Assembly: GCA_907163345.1 (NCBI GenBank)
Contig: CAJQUN010000022.1
Span: 434,001 to 498,000 of the forward strand
Reading direction: 5' to 3'
Origin: Haberlea rhodopensis
Taxonomy: Eukaryota > Streptophyta > Magnoliopsida > Lamiales > Gesneriaceae
DNA length: 64,000 bases
The notes under the pieces are model-generated. The model was not told the DNA's origin. It worked only from the letters and a program-made list of their open reading frames with translations, and ran no database searches. The position numbers and the translations under genes were made by a program. This document shows positions 34,492 through 46,729 of this stretch, piece by piece. The first letter of the stretch is position 1; each line of letters starts with the position of its first letter.

Positions 34492-35282
34492 GCCTATTGG
34501 GAGTAGGGATTGAGCTCATTTGGATTTCAAATCTACAGCCTCAAATCCACTCCACTTGTTTGGTTACAAAATAAAAATGGTTTGATTTGGATTTCAAATC
34601 CACTCCTCTTCTTCATATCCTCGCGCCTCTTCGTCACATCCTCAAGGCCTCTTCGTCGTACACACTCACGTCTCTAGTTCCTCTTCTTTGTATCAAACTT
34701 GCACATGTTTATTTTCGTATCTCTTTGTGTGTGGGCTCAATTATATGCTTGGGTATTGATTTCACTTTAAAATTTTAGGTTTTCTTTTGAGGATGGTTCT
34801 GAAATTTTAGTGATTACTCGTTACAGTTTGTAAGTTCTTGTTCTGAAGAAGAAGAATCCTTTATAATTTTGCAAGTGCATCCTATATTTCTGTGTCGTAA
34901 TACATTGTGATGTTTATTTTGTTTACGTGATTATTTTTGTAAAACAAGATATAATTATACTTTGTGTTGAAAATCATTGTGATGTTTATTTTGTTTACGG
35001 GATTTGCATTTAAGAAGCCACACTTTTGAATGTTTGAATTATTTCGGATTTATGTTGTTTAGTTAACTAGATAGTTGTGCCTGAGAAAATGGAGATTTAT
35101 GAAGCGAATCCTATTTGAATTTCAACTCTGCTCTTATCTTGCTAATTGTATGAATCATAATTTTTTAAATCCATTTTGAAAAATTAATCTCCAACCAAAC
35201 AATTGATTTTATAAAATTATAATTTCAAATACATTGATTTGAAATCTCCAAATAAATCCACATCCTCCGTCCAAACACACTC
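34492..35282. mobile_element. MITE-like element with TTAAG target duplication
   Basis: Flanked by TTAAG on both sides (34487-34491 and 35283-35287). The left end reads GCCTATTGGGAGTAGGGAT and the right end, reverse-complemented, GAGTGTGTTTGGACGGAGG. Sub-terminal ATTTGGATTTCAAATC on the left pairs with ATTTGGAGATTTCAAATC on the right. It is non-coding. The TTA-containing target and G-rich ends fit the PIF/Harbinger group best, but ends are diverged. Confidence 0.6.
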
Positions 35283-35287
35283 TTAAG

Positions 35288-36575
35288 CAACACTTAAATC
35301 TCACTTAACAATTAATACTTCAATTAACTATCTGCTTTTTAATTTCAATATTAATACACAAGGTTTTATTTATTTTTTGAACGAATATGTTTTTATGAAA
35401 ATATATAAATTGTAGGAAATTGTTAAATATTGTAACTTTAGGACTTTTATTTGGTTTTTAGAATTTAAAAATTATGCGTTTAAACTTAAATTTACGATGT
35501 TTCTAGCATTTTATCTATTGTTCGACTTAAAATAATTAAATTTATAAAAAAATGAAACATGTTTTTTTTAAATCTTGAAACTTCTATTATTCACGTTTAA
35601 TCTGCAATGCTTGATGTTAGCACCTAAATCACATGATACAGGTGCACGGGCTGGTGATGCGCGAATACGTCAACTTTCAAAAAAATTCAGTGTTAGTACG
35701 TCTTAATACACTTATTAAAATAAAGTTAAACATACTTAATACACATCATATTTGACAAACTTACATTATTTTTATTTTATTTACAGTATTCAAATATTTT
35801 ATTCAATCGCACTCCTAATAAGGATAATTATTATTCTTCGAAAAATACATTTTAAAGAATAAAAAATAAAAATGAATTATTAATATTTGATCATAAGATA
35901 ATGGATTCAAAAAATGAAACCAAATATTATATCTGTATTTCAACATGTTTTGTAATAGTATGAATTTATTAGAAATGACTTATATAATTTCTGAAGAATT
36001 AAGAATGTCTAACATTTAAGTTCACGGCTTAGCAAAACTTAGTACGAACTTAATAAAACTTAGCCGTAAAACGTCACAGACGCATTCAATGCACCAGATC
36101 ATGACCGGAGCGTTAGTGCACGAGTAAGTAAAACTTAGTGCTCGACTTAGTAAACTTAGTGCAGCTTAAAGCATCGCACAATCACTCGATGTATCAGTTT
36201 GAGGCCGGAGCGTCGGTGCGTGAGGGGGTATGAGGATTATGTGACTTAAGTTAGCACTCCAAGCTTGTTAGAACCTTGCCAAAAGCACATTAAAATATAC
36301 GAACTAAATACAAAAAACATGAAGACGACAAAGAAATGATGTTTGCTAAATCCATTTCTGTACCAAGCACATAAACAACTGCATTCTTGATAATCAACTT
36401 CAGACTTTCACCAACCAGTATCAATCAATGACGGTAAAAAAAACACAAGTTCAAACCTTGTTCCCAAAATCAAATATGTGCAAGTAGATCTTACTCTTTA
36501 AGTCTTAACCTCGTCAAGATAAATTGTATATTCTAGTGGTAAGTAGTCGCAAGAAATAACAATCCCTTGATCCCA
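35288..36575. other. AT-rich intergenic region
   Basis: No reading frame of interest. Around 36020-36175 a loose ACTTAGT / AACTTAGTGC motif recurs several times. A short pair reading CGGAGCGT(T/C)(A/G)GTGC occurs near 36107 and 36206, possibly an old short duplication. Confidence 0.4.
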
Positions 36576-39500
36576 TTAAGGTAGTGTGGTCCAAATTTCA
36601 TAGCTATATGGGGATCTTCGATCAGAAGCCAGGCGATCAATTGCCAAAAAATAACTTCCTACAACTACAAATGATGCAAGTCCACAACGAGCCGTCCTCA
36701 ACCATATGCCATTCAACAGCAAGTTTCTATCCGCCGGGTGGATCCCAGTTAGCCTCTCAAATCTCTTACCCGGTCTACCCCATTTAAGTAATTTCCTCTC
36801 CATGGATATATACTGCAGGAAACATTCCAAAGAATAAGATCAGTTAGCTGAGGTGCGAGGACGTAAACAAGGGAGGGTCAAGCTTAGGCGTCACAATAAA
36901 CCAAATATAGCCTAAAGCTATTTTTTTAGATTTAAACTCGATCTTGAATTTTTTAACCCATTCGAAATTCAAAAGATGAACAATTTTGAGCTCTAGTTAA
37001 GCTCGACTTAAGTTCAAATTCGAGTTCGATTTATTTGATTTGAACTCAATTATCTAGCTCTGTTCAAAGAGACTCGACTTCAGGCTAAGATCGTGAGCTC
37101 CGACAATGATGCTTAAATAATCAACAAATTGTGATAGAGATCAATCACCCAAAGTATCAAGAAGATAAACCTTTCACATCACCAGACTCAAATCTAAGAC
37201 TAAGAGTCTTCCACCATGGAGGGTATATGAAATGAAAACCATACATACACAGATCAACAATTTGCTCCCAGAAAGTTCCATACCCAATCTCCCATCACGT
37301 TCTCTTGCCCATGTTCACACAAAATGGATGACTAGGAAAAGTTGATTGTTGTCTATAAAATTAATAATTGTTCACTGGGTCACAGTGAATATGCATTTTG
37401 AAAATAGGAGTCTCCACTCAAAGGAGAACCCAACAAAGCTTTGAAAAATATCAGTGTATTTTAACTATGGATGATTTACTTCCAAAAATGAACATCAGCC
37501 CACTCCATTCCTCGACTAACATACCTTGGGTATAACAGTACATTGTGATCGACTTTTAGCAGTGTCGAAACAATGAGAAGCGGCACCAGCAATTGAACCA
37601 GAAACTCCAGCCGCAAGACTAACAGCTAATGGAGACAATGTGCCCACTTCTTTATCATTCCTGAACACCACATTCAACACTATGCAAGGAAAAGAAGGCA
37701 AACAGACAGATCCTACGTACAAAATTTTTCAGTTATAGAATATTTACACATGCGAACACAAGTCACTCTGCTGAATATCCACAACTTAATTCTGAATATT
37801 AAAAAGCAAAGATAATAAAGTTTACCAACTTACGAAACTTCACTGTCAAACTATCACATGTAATATTCTACATTTCTGCCACCCAAATGAAGGAGGTGAT
37901 TTAATCACAAAGAATCTACTCTGAAGATCTTTGAACAGCAGAGGGAAGATTTCAGAAGAATAATTTATACAATACATTAGAAAAAATTTATTTCATATTA
38001 CAAATTTAAAAGACAATCTTATTGCTTTCTACTTTCAGTTTCATGTCTGTTATTCAGTTCTTGTTGACTTGCAATCGGGGGGAGAGTGTAGAGGGATAAA
38101 CATCTTCATAAAAATGAACAACGACTTCCACATAAACCTCCAAACAAGACAAAATTGAATAAGATAAATATTAATGAAGTGTGACAGATGGAAATTCCAA
38201 TTTGAGAAGAACAATTTTTCAATTTGCAAAAGCTACATCTAGCTCACATATCACAAGGTGCTGAAGGGTATGGCAGTATATAACGGTTCTTATCATGAGA
38301 AAATGGCAATAATCAGTTAAAAAACAGAGTAATTTTCTCAGTTCTTTAGCCTTTTGGATTTAGCTAACAGCTATCAGTTATATCAAACAGGACTTATGCC
38401 AATAATACGTGGTTAAACCAAACAAAAGAAAAAAAGTTAAGAACCAGAAAAATGTGTATTTCAGAGGCGACTAGTCACCTAGGTTTGGGATAGTTGAGGT
38501 TTCTGAAACACTGGTGACCATAAGACAAGCTACAATAGTTATTCTGAAATGTTTGTAATGAAAAATCCCACCTCAGAAAGAAATTTCAACTAAGAAAAAA
38601 ATAGCTTTCTCAGAAGAAAAATTCCACTTCTATCTTTAGTCATAGTCTACACAAGTTTTTCCCACCAACACTATCAACAAATAGGTCTGTACGATATATT
38701 TAGGTATGGCTTTTCAGGTTCAAAGCTTAAGTGATCAAGAATAGGAATCAAGATTGTACATACTTAACATAGCAAGAAATCACATTTTTGAACTCCGACC
38801 GAGAAAAATCAACTATTAAAGCTTAGATGTACAAGCAATATTGGATATATATTAACCTGGGCACAGGGTCCATTCCCACTGCTTTCCAATTTATCATTGC
38901 ATTGTGTAGAAATTGCCAGCTTGAGAAAAATATGCCACCAAAAATGGAGTCCCGGACTACTCCAGATCTAAAGACCTCTCCATAGACCACGCCATCCTTC
39001 CAACGTGATAATGTCTGATGGCTTTCTAACATTACTAACAGCTGATGGTCTCCCAGATCCAGTCATCATCCATGGATATTCACTCAATGCACTTGACAGA
39101 TTTTCATGTTTAATGGTCAAGGTGGACAAAATGCCAACAGAGTTGCTCATTGTCATCATATTCATTGAATATCTGGGTAGGCAATCTTGAAATTAAAGGG
39201 GAAACCGAACTCTTTTCAGCAATCGATGAAGAGTGCAGAGTACGAGAGGCAGAAGCCACCTGGGCACGAAGTTTAATAATTTCAAAGGGAGAGCTTGCAA
39301 GAGATTCTACCATGCCAGAAGCAAACCCAGCCATTAGCGCCTCAGATACATCGACATAAGCATCTTCACGACCATCTGACATAAAACAGTATGTGGGTGA
39401 GCATAACATAATCATTAATACATAGTAGAATTTTCTTGGAGGTAAAAACGAATAAAGGTGTGTCCCTGCATTCTCACAGCATAAAAATCTCGCACAAACA

Positions 39501-41232
39501 TACTCTATATGAGCAGTGGAGTACACACTGTGTATGAAGAATAGGGTATTTCTCATGATGATGATTTCTTACTCCATTCCTCGTATAAGCTATTCAATTA
39601 TATGAACTGCTTGTCTCTGTGGCTGTAAAATAAAATTTGTACCGCAACAATGTCAGAATGTGGAACTCATTAACCACCCGACTGCTCTTTTCATGCCATA
39701 TTACAGATACTAAGAGAGTCATCTCTGTAAATTTTTTGCGAGCTGTTTCATCTAGTGGCACATCATTTTTGACACACAAATTTAATCTTTTGGTAGTAAC
39801 TCTTGTATGTGACCACATTGTTGCAACTTGTTTAATGTTATAACTTTGACAGAAAGCTAAGTAGGCAAGAACAAATACTCTCACCCTTGATAATATCCCT
39901 TCTATGAACAGAACACGACATAACTAGGCTATAAATCCACAATGATGACTTAAGTGTTGCAAAGGCTTGATCTAGGCATCATGACTTATGTGACTCCTAT
40001 AATTTACTAATTTCTAGTGCATATCTTTTAGCACACTAGATATCAAAAGAGAGTCAGTCAAGATATAAGTCTGTTTGACCTTCCTGATAAAACTACGTCT
40101 GCTTGCTTTCAGATATTTAGTTATTTAGTCCCCTGATAGAAAACATTTGCATAATCCATCACTAAAGTTTCGGAGCGAGTTCTCAGTGAGAAGGAAAAGG
40201 TTCAACAAATAGAATAAGAGAACCAGAGAAAGAAAAATATGCAGAAAAGTAAATACCTTTATAGAAGGCTGTTAATATCTCATAAATACCAAAGCGAACT
40301 CCAAGACCAAATGTTCTCCCCGCAATCAACCATCCAAGACCACTATACAAACCTAAACCATAAAATAGTTAAGTTGATTTGATTTCCTAACATTTAAATT
40401 GATTAATTCCTTTACAAATTTAGGTATTTCACCTTGTAAAAGTTTAATGTTTATCATTCACATATTAAGGCAATATCTGCAACGTAAATTTCCCCAAATT
40501 CTTCTATTTTCAAGTGGCCAGTCAAATCCCAAAAGTTAAAGAGAAAGTATCACAGCCAGGTTCCCCGGTGGCCACCAGAAGTATTTGGAACTCAAGATGC
40601 TAGTGCTTACGCAGTTGAGATTTTTTGGTGAACAATTGCACAAGGATATGGACGGGAGCAAGAAAATATTAGTTAAACTCAAAATCTCAATTACCACTAA
40701 CTCACTAAGCGAGATTTTGTCACTTAGAGATACAAATCCATGTAAATATCATTGTGCATATAGCGGTAAGATGCACTGCACATAACTTGATCCCCAATTC
40801 CTGATCAATAAATTGATTTTGTCACAAAAAGTAATACGTTTAACGATGAAAGATTATACTTTTGCAACTTACAAAACTCTCCACACCTAATAAACATTGG
40901 GAAAAGTGAGTAATTAAAAATAACCTGAATATCCAGATATAGCTTGTACTCTAGCAAGAATTTGAGCCAGAGCCAACTGATTCCTAGTATCGGAGCCAAC
41001 CTGTTTTCTATGTTCGTTTTAGTGTTGATGGATATTGAAACAAAGAAAATTTAAGGGAATGATAAGATGCAATTCCACCAGATGCCACAGAAATGCATTA
41101 GTTCTCGTAGTCCACACCTGTTTCAAGACCGTGAGACTATCAAGAGGATAAATGACAGAAGTTCCTAGTGCCACAGATGTCCGAAGCAGCGATTACATCG
41201 ACTGTGAGCGTATTCTTCAATAATTCGTCCAT
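36576..41232 (-). pseudogene. Mitochondrial-carrier-like gene, full-length copy 2
   Basis: Six exons on the minus strand: 41118-41232, 40925-41000, 40257-40352, 38857-39375, 37525-37660 and 36576-36812, about 390 codons, near normal for a long SLC25-type carrier. Landmarks: ASGMVESLASSPFEIIKLR, EYPWMMTGSGRPSAVSNV, SGVVRDSIFGGIFFSSWQ, AGAASHCFDTAKSRSQ and GIHPADRNLLLNGIWLRTAR. Canonical PX[DE]XX[KR] is intact only in the middle repeat; the third reads CFDTAK. Lesions: an extra base in exon 1 (near 41180, absent from copy 1), one in exon 4 before YSMNMMTMS (near 39173) and an extra T after WRGL (near 38970). Copy 1 exons 1-3 are clean. Substrate is unknown. If any lesion is an assembly error, the gene could be less damaged than it looks. 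Confidence 0.78.
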
Positions 41233-42962
41233 CTAAACAAATGGCATACCTCTTTTCTCAAAGAGATTTATACAATGCAAATAAGCAGTGCTTCCATACT
41301 GTAAGAGTATACCATGACCAACAAATAAATGATAAGTTCTCAATCCTAATAATACTACGTTCGGTAGTTATAAGAAAATGCTAAACATGGAAGAATCAGC
41401 CAGACCATTGAAGCGCAAAACATGAACTTCATTGGAACTTTTGAATACAAGTTTCATGTTATAAAGAGCAGAGTTCATGCTTCTGGTATCTAAGCAATGG
41501 CCAAATTTTACCTGCTAAACAAAATTGCAATTGTACACGAATAAATTGATGATGAAGTTTCAATATTTCGTTTTTTATTTATAAACACAAAATTTCAATC
41601 ATAAAAAATGGTTCATATAGAATTCAAAACAATAAGCGTGTCCGCTAAGATGTCTTACCAGTTAAGCATACTGATAAAAAAGGACTGAAGCCCATTAACA
41701 GATTTTTACCATTTGCAAACCCAATCACCTAGAGTCACTCGATATCACACCTAATGATCATCAAACAAAACCTTCCTCGACCGATTTGCCTCCGTTGCAC
41801 TACTATGGAGTATGGACTTTTATCAAACATGTACTGACCATAACAAAAGTCGCAATACTCGACAAACTCTGCCACACTGATTGCACATTAAGGACCCATT
41901 AACGACAACACACAATGAGAGTCATCCATCCTTACCTGGCACTCGTATAAATCTAACTACCACCGACGAAAAAAGCTGAAAAAGTAGCCGAATTATAGCG
42001 CATTACCTTGAACACTTGATGGGTCCTTACAATGAATATTTGTCCCTTTCGAGAGAGGAACACACTTGAGAGAGGAACGCACCGCAGAAGGCTGAGTTTA
42101 AGAATGATGAGATTTTGGCAAAATGATTCCTGCCTTTTCATTCATTAACTCACTAATTATATACATGAGGCCCATATTATCCTTAGACATGGCCGTGGTT
42201 ATTTATTATCCTAGACATGGCCGCGGTTATAAAGTCGGATCGTAACCAGGTCAACGGGTCGATTACCTGTTGACCAGGTTCGACGATTCGGAATTTTTTT
42301 TAAAATTATTTATTATTTAAAATTAAATTATGTTGTTGAGGATTCGAACTCTTGACCTCTGTCATGTATATACAACTGCTTACCACTAAGCTATTGTCTT
42401 AATTGTTTTATTTTAGACAATATAATTATATATACTAAAAGACAATATATATAATATGTGTAATACAATAATAACTATTTTATATTGACAAATAAAAATT
42501 ATCTAAAAAAATATGTTATGCTCTTAAATAAATATTATATAATAAAAACATATCTATAACAAAGTAAATATAACAAAAATGTTGGATAAATTAATAAGAA
42601 CTATACATAGTGGTTGCAAAATAAATATTTTAATAATGAAGCAAACTATTACAAAACAAATATATTATATACCTTTTATAATTATTCTACAAGTACTTTA
42701 TGCTCATTATTTGATTTACATTATATATATAATAATTAAATAAGTATATCTTAGTTTATCACAATATGACTTACAATTGAAACTCAATAATGTAATATTT
42801 GATTAATTAATAAATATTTTAATAATTTACTTATCATGATTTGGGAATAACGTATTGAATGATAATTTACTAACTTTATATTATATAAATTAATAACTCC
42901 TAACTTAATATATTTATGATTAATCAATGAAATCATCATAAAAATAACATTACTCGCAATTG

Positions 42963-43168
42963 CCTTGCTTTATGTCTTTCTTTCTTACTACCTCGCTCCT
43001 TATACAGGAGCAGCCTTGGCTGAATATTTTATGTATCGTGAAAATCTATTCCACCTCTTAGAAAGAAAAGAACTTAAATAAAAATACTTTGCTTCTCTGG
43101 CCGCTCCTGTCTCCTGTTTAGAAAGATAGCGGATGACTGGATCTATTTCTAAAAAAAAGATCAGATTG
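42963..43168 (+). other. 206-bp filler insertion containing a plastid atpA fragment
   Basis: Absent from copy 1, where ATTGTTTCTTATG is uninterrupted; ATTG borders both sides. Bases 42989-43042 translate in frame as YLAPYTGAALAEYFMYRE, which is plastid ATP synthase alpha subunit (atpA). The rest (43043-43168) has no match I recognise; its reverse strand reads EIDPVIRYLSKQETGAAREA, possibly another organellar piece. Such mosaics arise when organelle DNA is captured at a repaired double-strand break. Confidence 0.75.
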
Positions 43169-43299
43169 TTTCTTATGTAAATTGATAGTGACAAATCTCA
43201 TTACTGACTTTTTTTAACATAACAAGAACTTTTGTGTTGTTTTTTATAGACAAATAACAAATAATTCAATGTTATACTCGTCAATTTCATATGTAATTA

Positions 43300-43740
43300 G
43301 TATCATAATTATAAATGTTTAATGTCAATATCATTTTTAATTAGTACCAAAGTTATATACGTTTCATACCAATTTCATAAGTAATTAGTACCAAAATTGT
43401 AAATATTTCATAGCAATCTCTTTGCAATTAGTACCAAAATTGTATAATTTTCATACCAATTTCACATGTAATTAGTACCATAATTCATACCAATATCATT
43501 TTTTAATTAGTACCAAAGTTGTATATTTTTCATACCAATTTCATATGTAATTAGTATCATAATTGTAAATGTTTCATACCAAACTCTTTTGTAATTAGTA
43601 GCAAAGTTGTATAGGTTTCATACGAATTTCATATGTAATTAGTATCATAATTGTAAATGTTTCATATCAATATCATTTATAATTAGTATCAAAATTATAT
43701 ATGTTTCATACCAATTTCATATGAAATTAGTATCGTTAGA
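43300..43740. repeat. 44-bp minisatellite inside hAT element copy 2
   Basis: Same tandem array as 12160-12605, with small differences in unit sequence. Unit order is conserved between the copies. Confidence 0.85.
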
Positions 43741-44683
43741 TAATCAGATTCAATCAATTAAAATGACATTATCTTATTTGTGGTCTCATCGAGTTTGATG
43801 AAACAATGAGATAAGTTTTGTAAGATTAATGTCTTGCGACCTAGAAAATTTCCACTAGATATACTCACTCGTTGAACTCAACATAGAAATTGCTAAATGA
43901 TTTATATGAATATAGAGAGTTAATGGCAACTTAAAAAGTTCAAACTCTCCCATCCCCCTTACATTTCCTTTGTTTTTTTTTTTTATGATTCTTTTATAGT
44001 TTTTAAAATGTTTAAATAAAATTTTAATTTCAACTTTTTTAATTTAAAAAATATAAGGGTCGAACCGTAACCGTAACCGGTGGTTAACGTAACCGTAACC
44101 GGCGGTTCACGAACCGTAACCGGAACCGTCTACGAATGTTAAGGTTAAGGGTCGAGCTCTTTTGAACCGTCGAACCGGCGGTTCCGAACCGTCAACCGAC
44201 GGTTCACGAACCGTGGCCATGTCGATATTATCCACTAAATCCATCCCTTATAAATATGATTTAACTACCAATTACTCTAATAACTAGGAAACTAACTTGA
44301 TAATGAAATGGAGATGAGGCAGCATGCCAAGTCATTTTCCAGGATGATGGAGAAGGCAAAAGAGATGCAAAAAAAATCTAGATACAATGGATGGAATGAA
44401 GCCAAAAGATTTATCAATTCCACTTGTTTGAACCAGCTGGTCTTTTTCAACAAACTGATTCCAACAGCTAATAACATAAGATAAATCTCTCACTGGACAC
44501 CATTATATTTTTTTATCTTGTAAGCAATTCAAAGGGTAAACACAAAAGCAAATCTACTATGTTGTAGACCATCGGGTAAGCAAGGAAAACAAGACAGAGC
44601 AGATTATCGTGAAGCAAACAGTTGCTCGTGTAGAGAGCATCTACCAATTTATTAAGTTTCAGTATTAGTAAGTAATCACTTAC

Positions 44684-44752
44684 ATCTGATGAGCTGTCAA
44701 AAGAAATATCTGCATATGAATGAAAAGATATGCTGCTAATCCAAACATTGAT
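44684..44752 (-). pseudogene. HAT1/HAG2-like pseudogene, exon 4
   Basis: 23 codons, INVWISSISFHSYADISFDS..., between acceptor ACGCAG and donor GTAAGTG. This is the conserved N-domain segment just before the KGITDLKS exon, which here lies 36 kb away at 8198. The exon that should precede it (containing GKIYGYQGLK in Arabidopsis, from memory) was not found between here and 49541. Confidence 0.85.
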
Positions 44753-45183
44753 CTGCGTAAATGAAGACAGAGAAAAAAAAACAAGAAAACTCAACCAGAT
44801 TAAAAATCATAGAAACCAAGTAATTCTAACGTGATGCAACAACAAACCCATTTTATACAAGACATAAATGATGATATTTCACAGAATGTAAAGCAAAGTT
44901 TATCCAGCTCTACAATCATATCATCAGCAACTGCTTTAGCTAAGATAGGAGAAAGTGAAACAATGTGTGTGGATAATACATTTGGTATGAACCAGACATG
45001 CTTTAAAAATTCATTAAGCAAAATAACATGTCCTCGTGCTACAATATACAATCCCAACTCATCTCAAAATGAAGGAATAGAATGATCATCAAATCATTAT
45101 ACATGTGACCACTATACAAATTTAGATAAAACACAGAGAAATGTAAAATGGATTTAAATACTATAGACCATCTCATTTCTTTC

Positions 45184-46022
45184 TGTTGGTCAGGTAGCTC
45201 TTTTCACTATGCACTGCTGAAATGGTGGCTTGGACTGTGGACAATAGCACATCATTTGAATTCAAAACTGGTAGAATACAAATCCAAGATGATTTATACC
45301 GAGGAGTTTCATGCCTATATATACCTCTCATTCCATTATCTGTAAATTCATCCCTCACCTGGTTACCTCTAAGCTTTTTAACCTTCTGTTTCTATATCTG
45401 TGAGATGTTAGGTGATTCGAGAGTTGTTTGTAATTAGGGGTGTAAACGAACCGAATCGAGCCGAATATGCAGAAAAATTTAAGGTTCTATTCGGCTCGAA
45501 ATAGTTATATTCGAGCTCGAGTTTCGATTCAAAGTTCGAATAGTTTCAAAAATTTGGCTCGAGTTCGGCTCGAATAAGAGTTCGAGTTCGGCTTCGAAAA
45601 GATTCGAGCATGTTAACGAACTATCCGAATTATGCTCGAAAATAAATATCCTAAAGGTTCGAAATATATTTATTTAATATATAATTATATTATATTAATA
45701 AAATATTAAAGTTCGCGAGCGACTCACGAACTATCGAACAAAGTAATTTGGGCTTGAGTTCGGCTCGAAAAAAAGTTCGAACATGTTCGAGTTCGGCTCG
45801 AATTCGAGAATTTCGAATTCGAATCAAATATTTATCGAGTAGGCTCGAAAAGTTCGTGAGCATGTTCGATTCGTTTACACCCCTTTTGTAATTCTCGTCT
45901 GAAAATATATATAAATCTGTATTGCTCCCATGGACGTAGACGATTGACGAACCACGTAAATTTTGGTGTTCGTTGGTGTGTATGATATTTACACTTTATT
46001 TTCGGGATGTTCTGGCACAACA
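45184..46022 (+). repeat. 5' LTR of the 45-49 kb copia (interrupted)
   Basis: About 389 bp of LTR sequence once the 450-bp hAT MITE and one TSD copy are set aside. It carries a TATATATACC-type box near 45315 in both LTR copies. Confidence 0.85.
45435..45884. mobile_element. hAT MITE inside the copia LTR (8-bp TSD TTTGTAAT)
   Basis: Ends TAGGGGTGTAAACGAACCGA and, reverse-complemented from the right, AGGGGTGTAAACGAATCGA, flanked by TTTGTAAT (45427-45434 and 45885-45892). The interior is rich in TTCGAGCTCGA / GGCTCGAA repeats. There is no coding capacity. The sister LTR at 48878 has a single uninterrupted TTTGTAATTC. Confidence 0.9.
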
Positions 46023-46024
46023 AT

Positions 46025-46037
46025 TGGTTTCAGAGCC
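46025..46037 (+). promoter_or_regulatory. Primer binding site of the 45-49 kb copia
   Basis: TGGTTTCAGAGCC, two bases after the 5' LTR. This is one base off the initiator tRNA-Met complement TGGTATCAGAGCC. Confidence 0.75.
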
Positions 46038-46729
46038 ATGTGTTCGAAAATGCTCGAATTTGAAAGTGTCTGAAATTGAATTCTGATCATACCACCAGAT
46101 TTGTCTCGTCGTTGGGAGTCCGAAACACCAGCCATTGCAATTTTTTGATAGCCGAGTCGACGGGAAACTGTGGTCAAAGATGAATGGCATTTCTGTAATT
46201 ATTTGAAAAGGTTGCAGAAATAAGTTGGGGAAGACGTACCGCTCCAACTCGGTTACTATTCAAACTCGAGTACTATTCCAATGCGGTACTATTGTAACTT
46301 GGTACTGTTCATACTCAGCACTGTTAATGGCCCGTAACTGTTGATTGGCCTATTACTGTGCACGTCTATTAATGTTCATCGGTCGGACACTATTCATCCG
46401 AAACAAAACTGCCTGTTTAGATCAATTTTTCGTGAGCTTCTGCCGATCCAGGACTTGTCCCCACTATTTTGACCATTCCGAAAACAACGGTAGCACCTGT
46501 TTCTGATTCTACTGAAAAAAAACTCGAAGTAATGAATATCAAATGCAAAGTTCGAGGTTGAGAAATTTGACGGCACCAACAAGTTGGCATGTGACATTAT
46601 AAAGTACAAATAGTATCAAGGATATGTCACCTGATAATTAGAACTATGACAGCCAGCCCAACCCAAACTGGATGAACCAGTCCGAACTGCTAGAGCCATA
46701 TGAACTGGCTGCACCGAAGTGAACCAGAT

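Larger units (their letters stand above)
42212..44225. mobile_element. Non-autonomous hAT element, copy 2
   Basis: Same element as 11284-13090, again bounded by TATTATCC (42204-42211 and 44226-44233) and again preceded by a duplicated end with its own TATTATCC (42175-42182). The element and its flanks were therefore copied as part of the larger segment and were not inserted twice. It is longer because of the plastid-containing insertion at 42963-43168. Confidence 0.87.
39165..44300. repeat. Segmental duplication, copy 2 (partner 8448-13167)
   Basis: The right-hand partner of the duplication. Only this copy continues past its left border into the remainder of the carrier gene (38857-36576), and its right border abuts the intron after HAT1 exon 4. 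It carries two insertions absent from copy 1: 39626-39812, of unknown type, and 42963-43168. Confidence 0.9.

Noticed and set aside
43000..43194. Minus-strand open frame of 64 codons as a small gene
   Set aside because: It is confined to the filler insertion, and the other strand gives a clear plastid atpA fragment. There is no start context.
44800..45085. Open frames on both strands in the HAT1 intron
   Set aside because: They match no HAT1 exon and no known domain, and occur in overlapping antisense frames.
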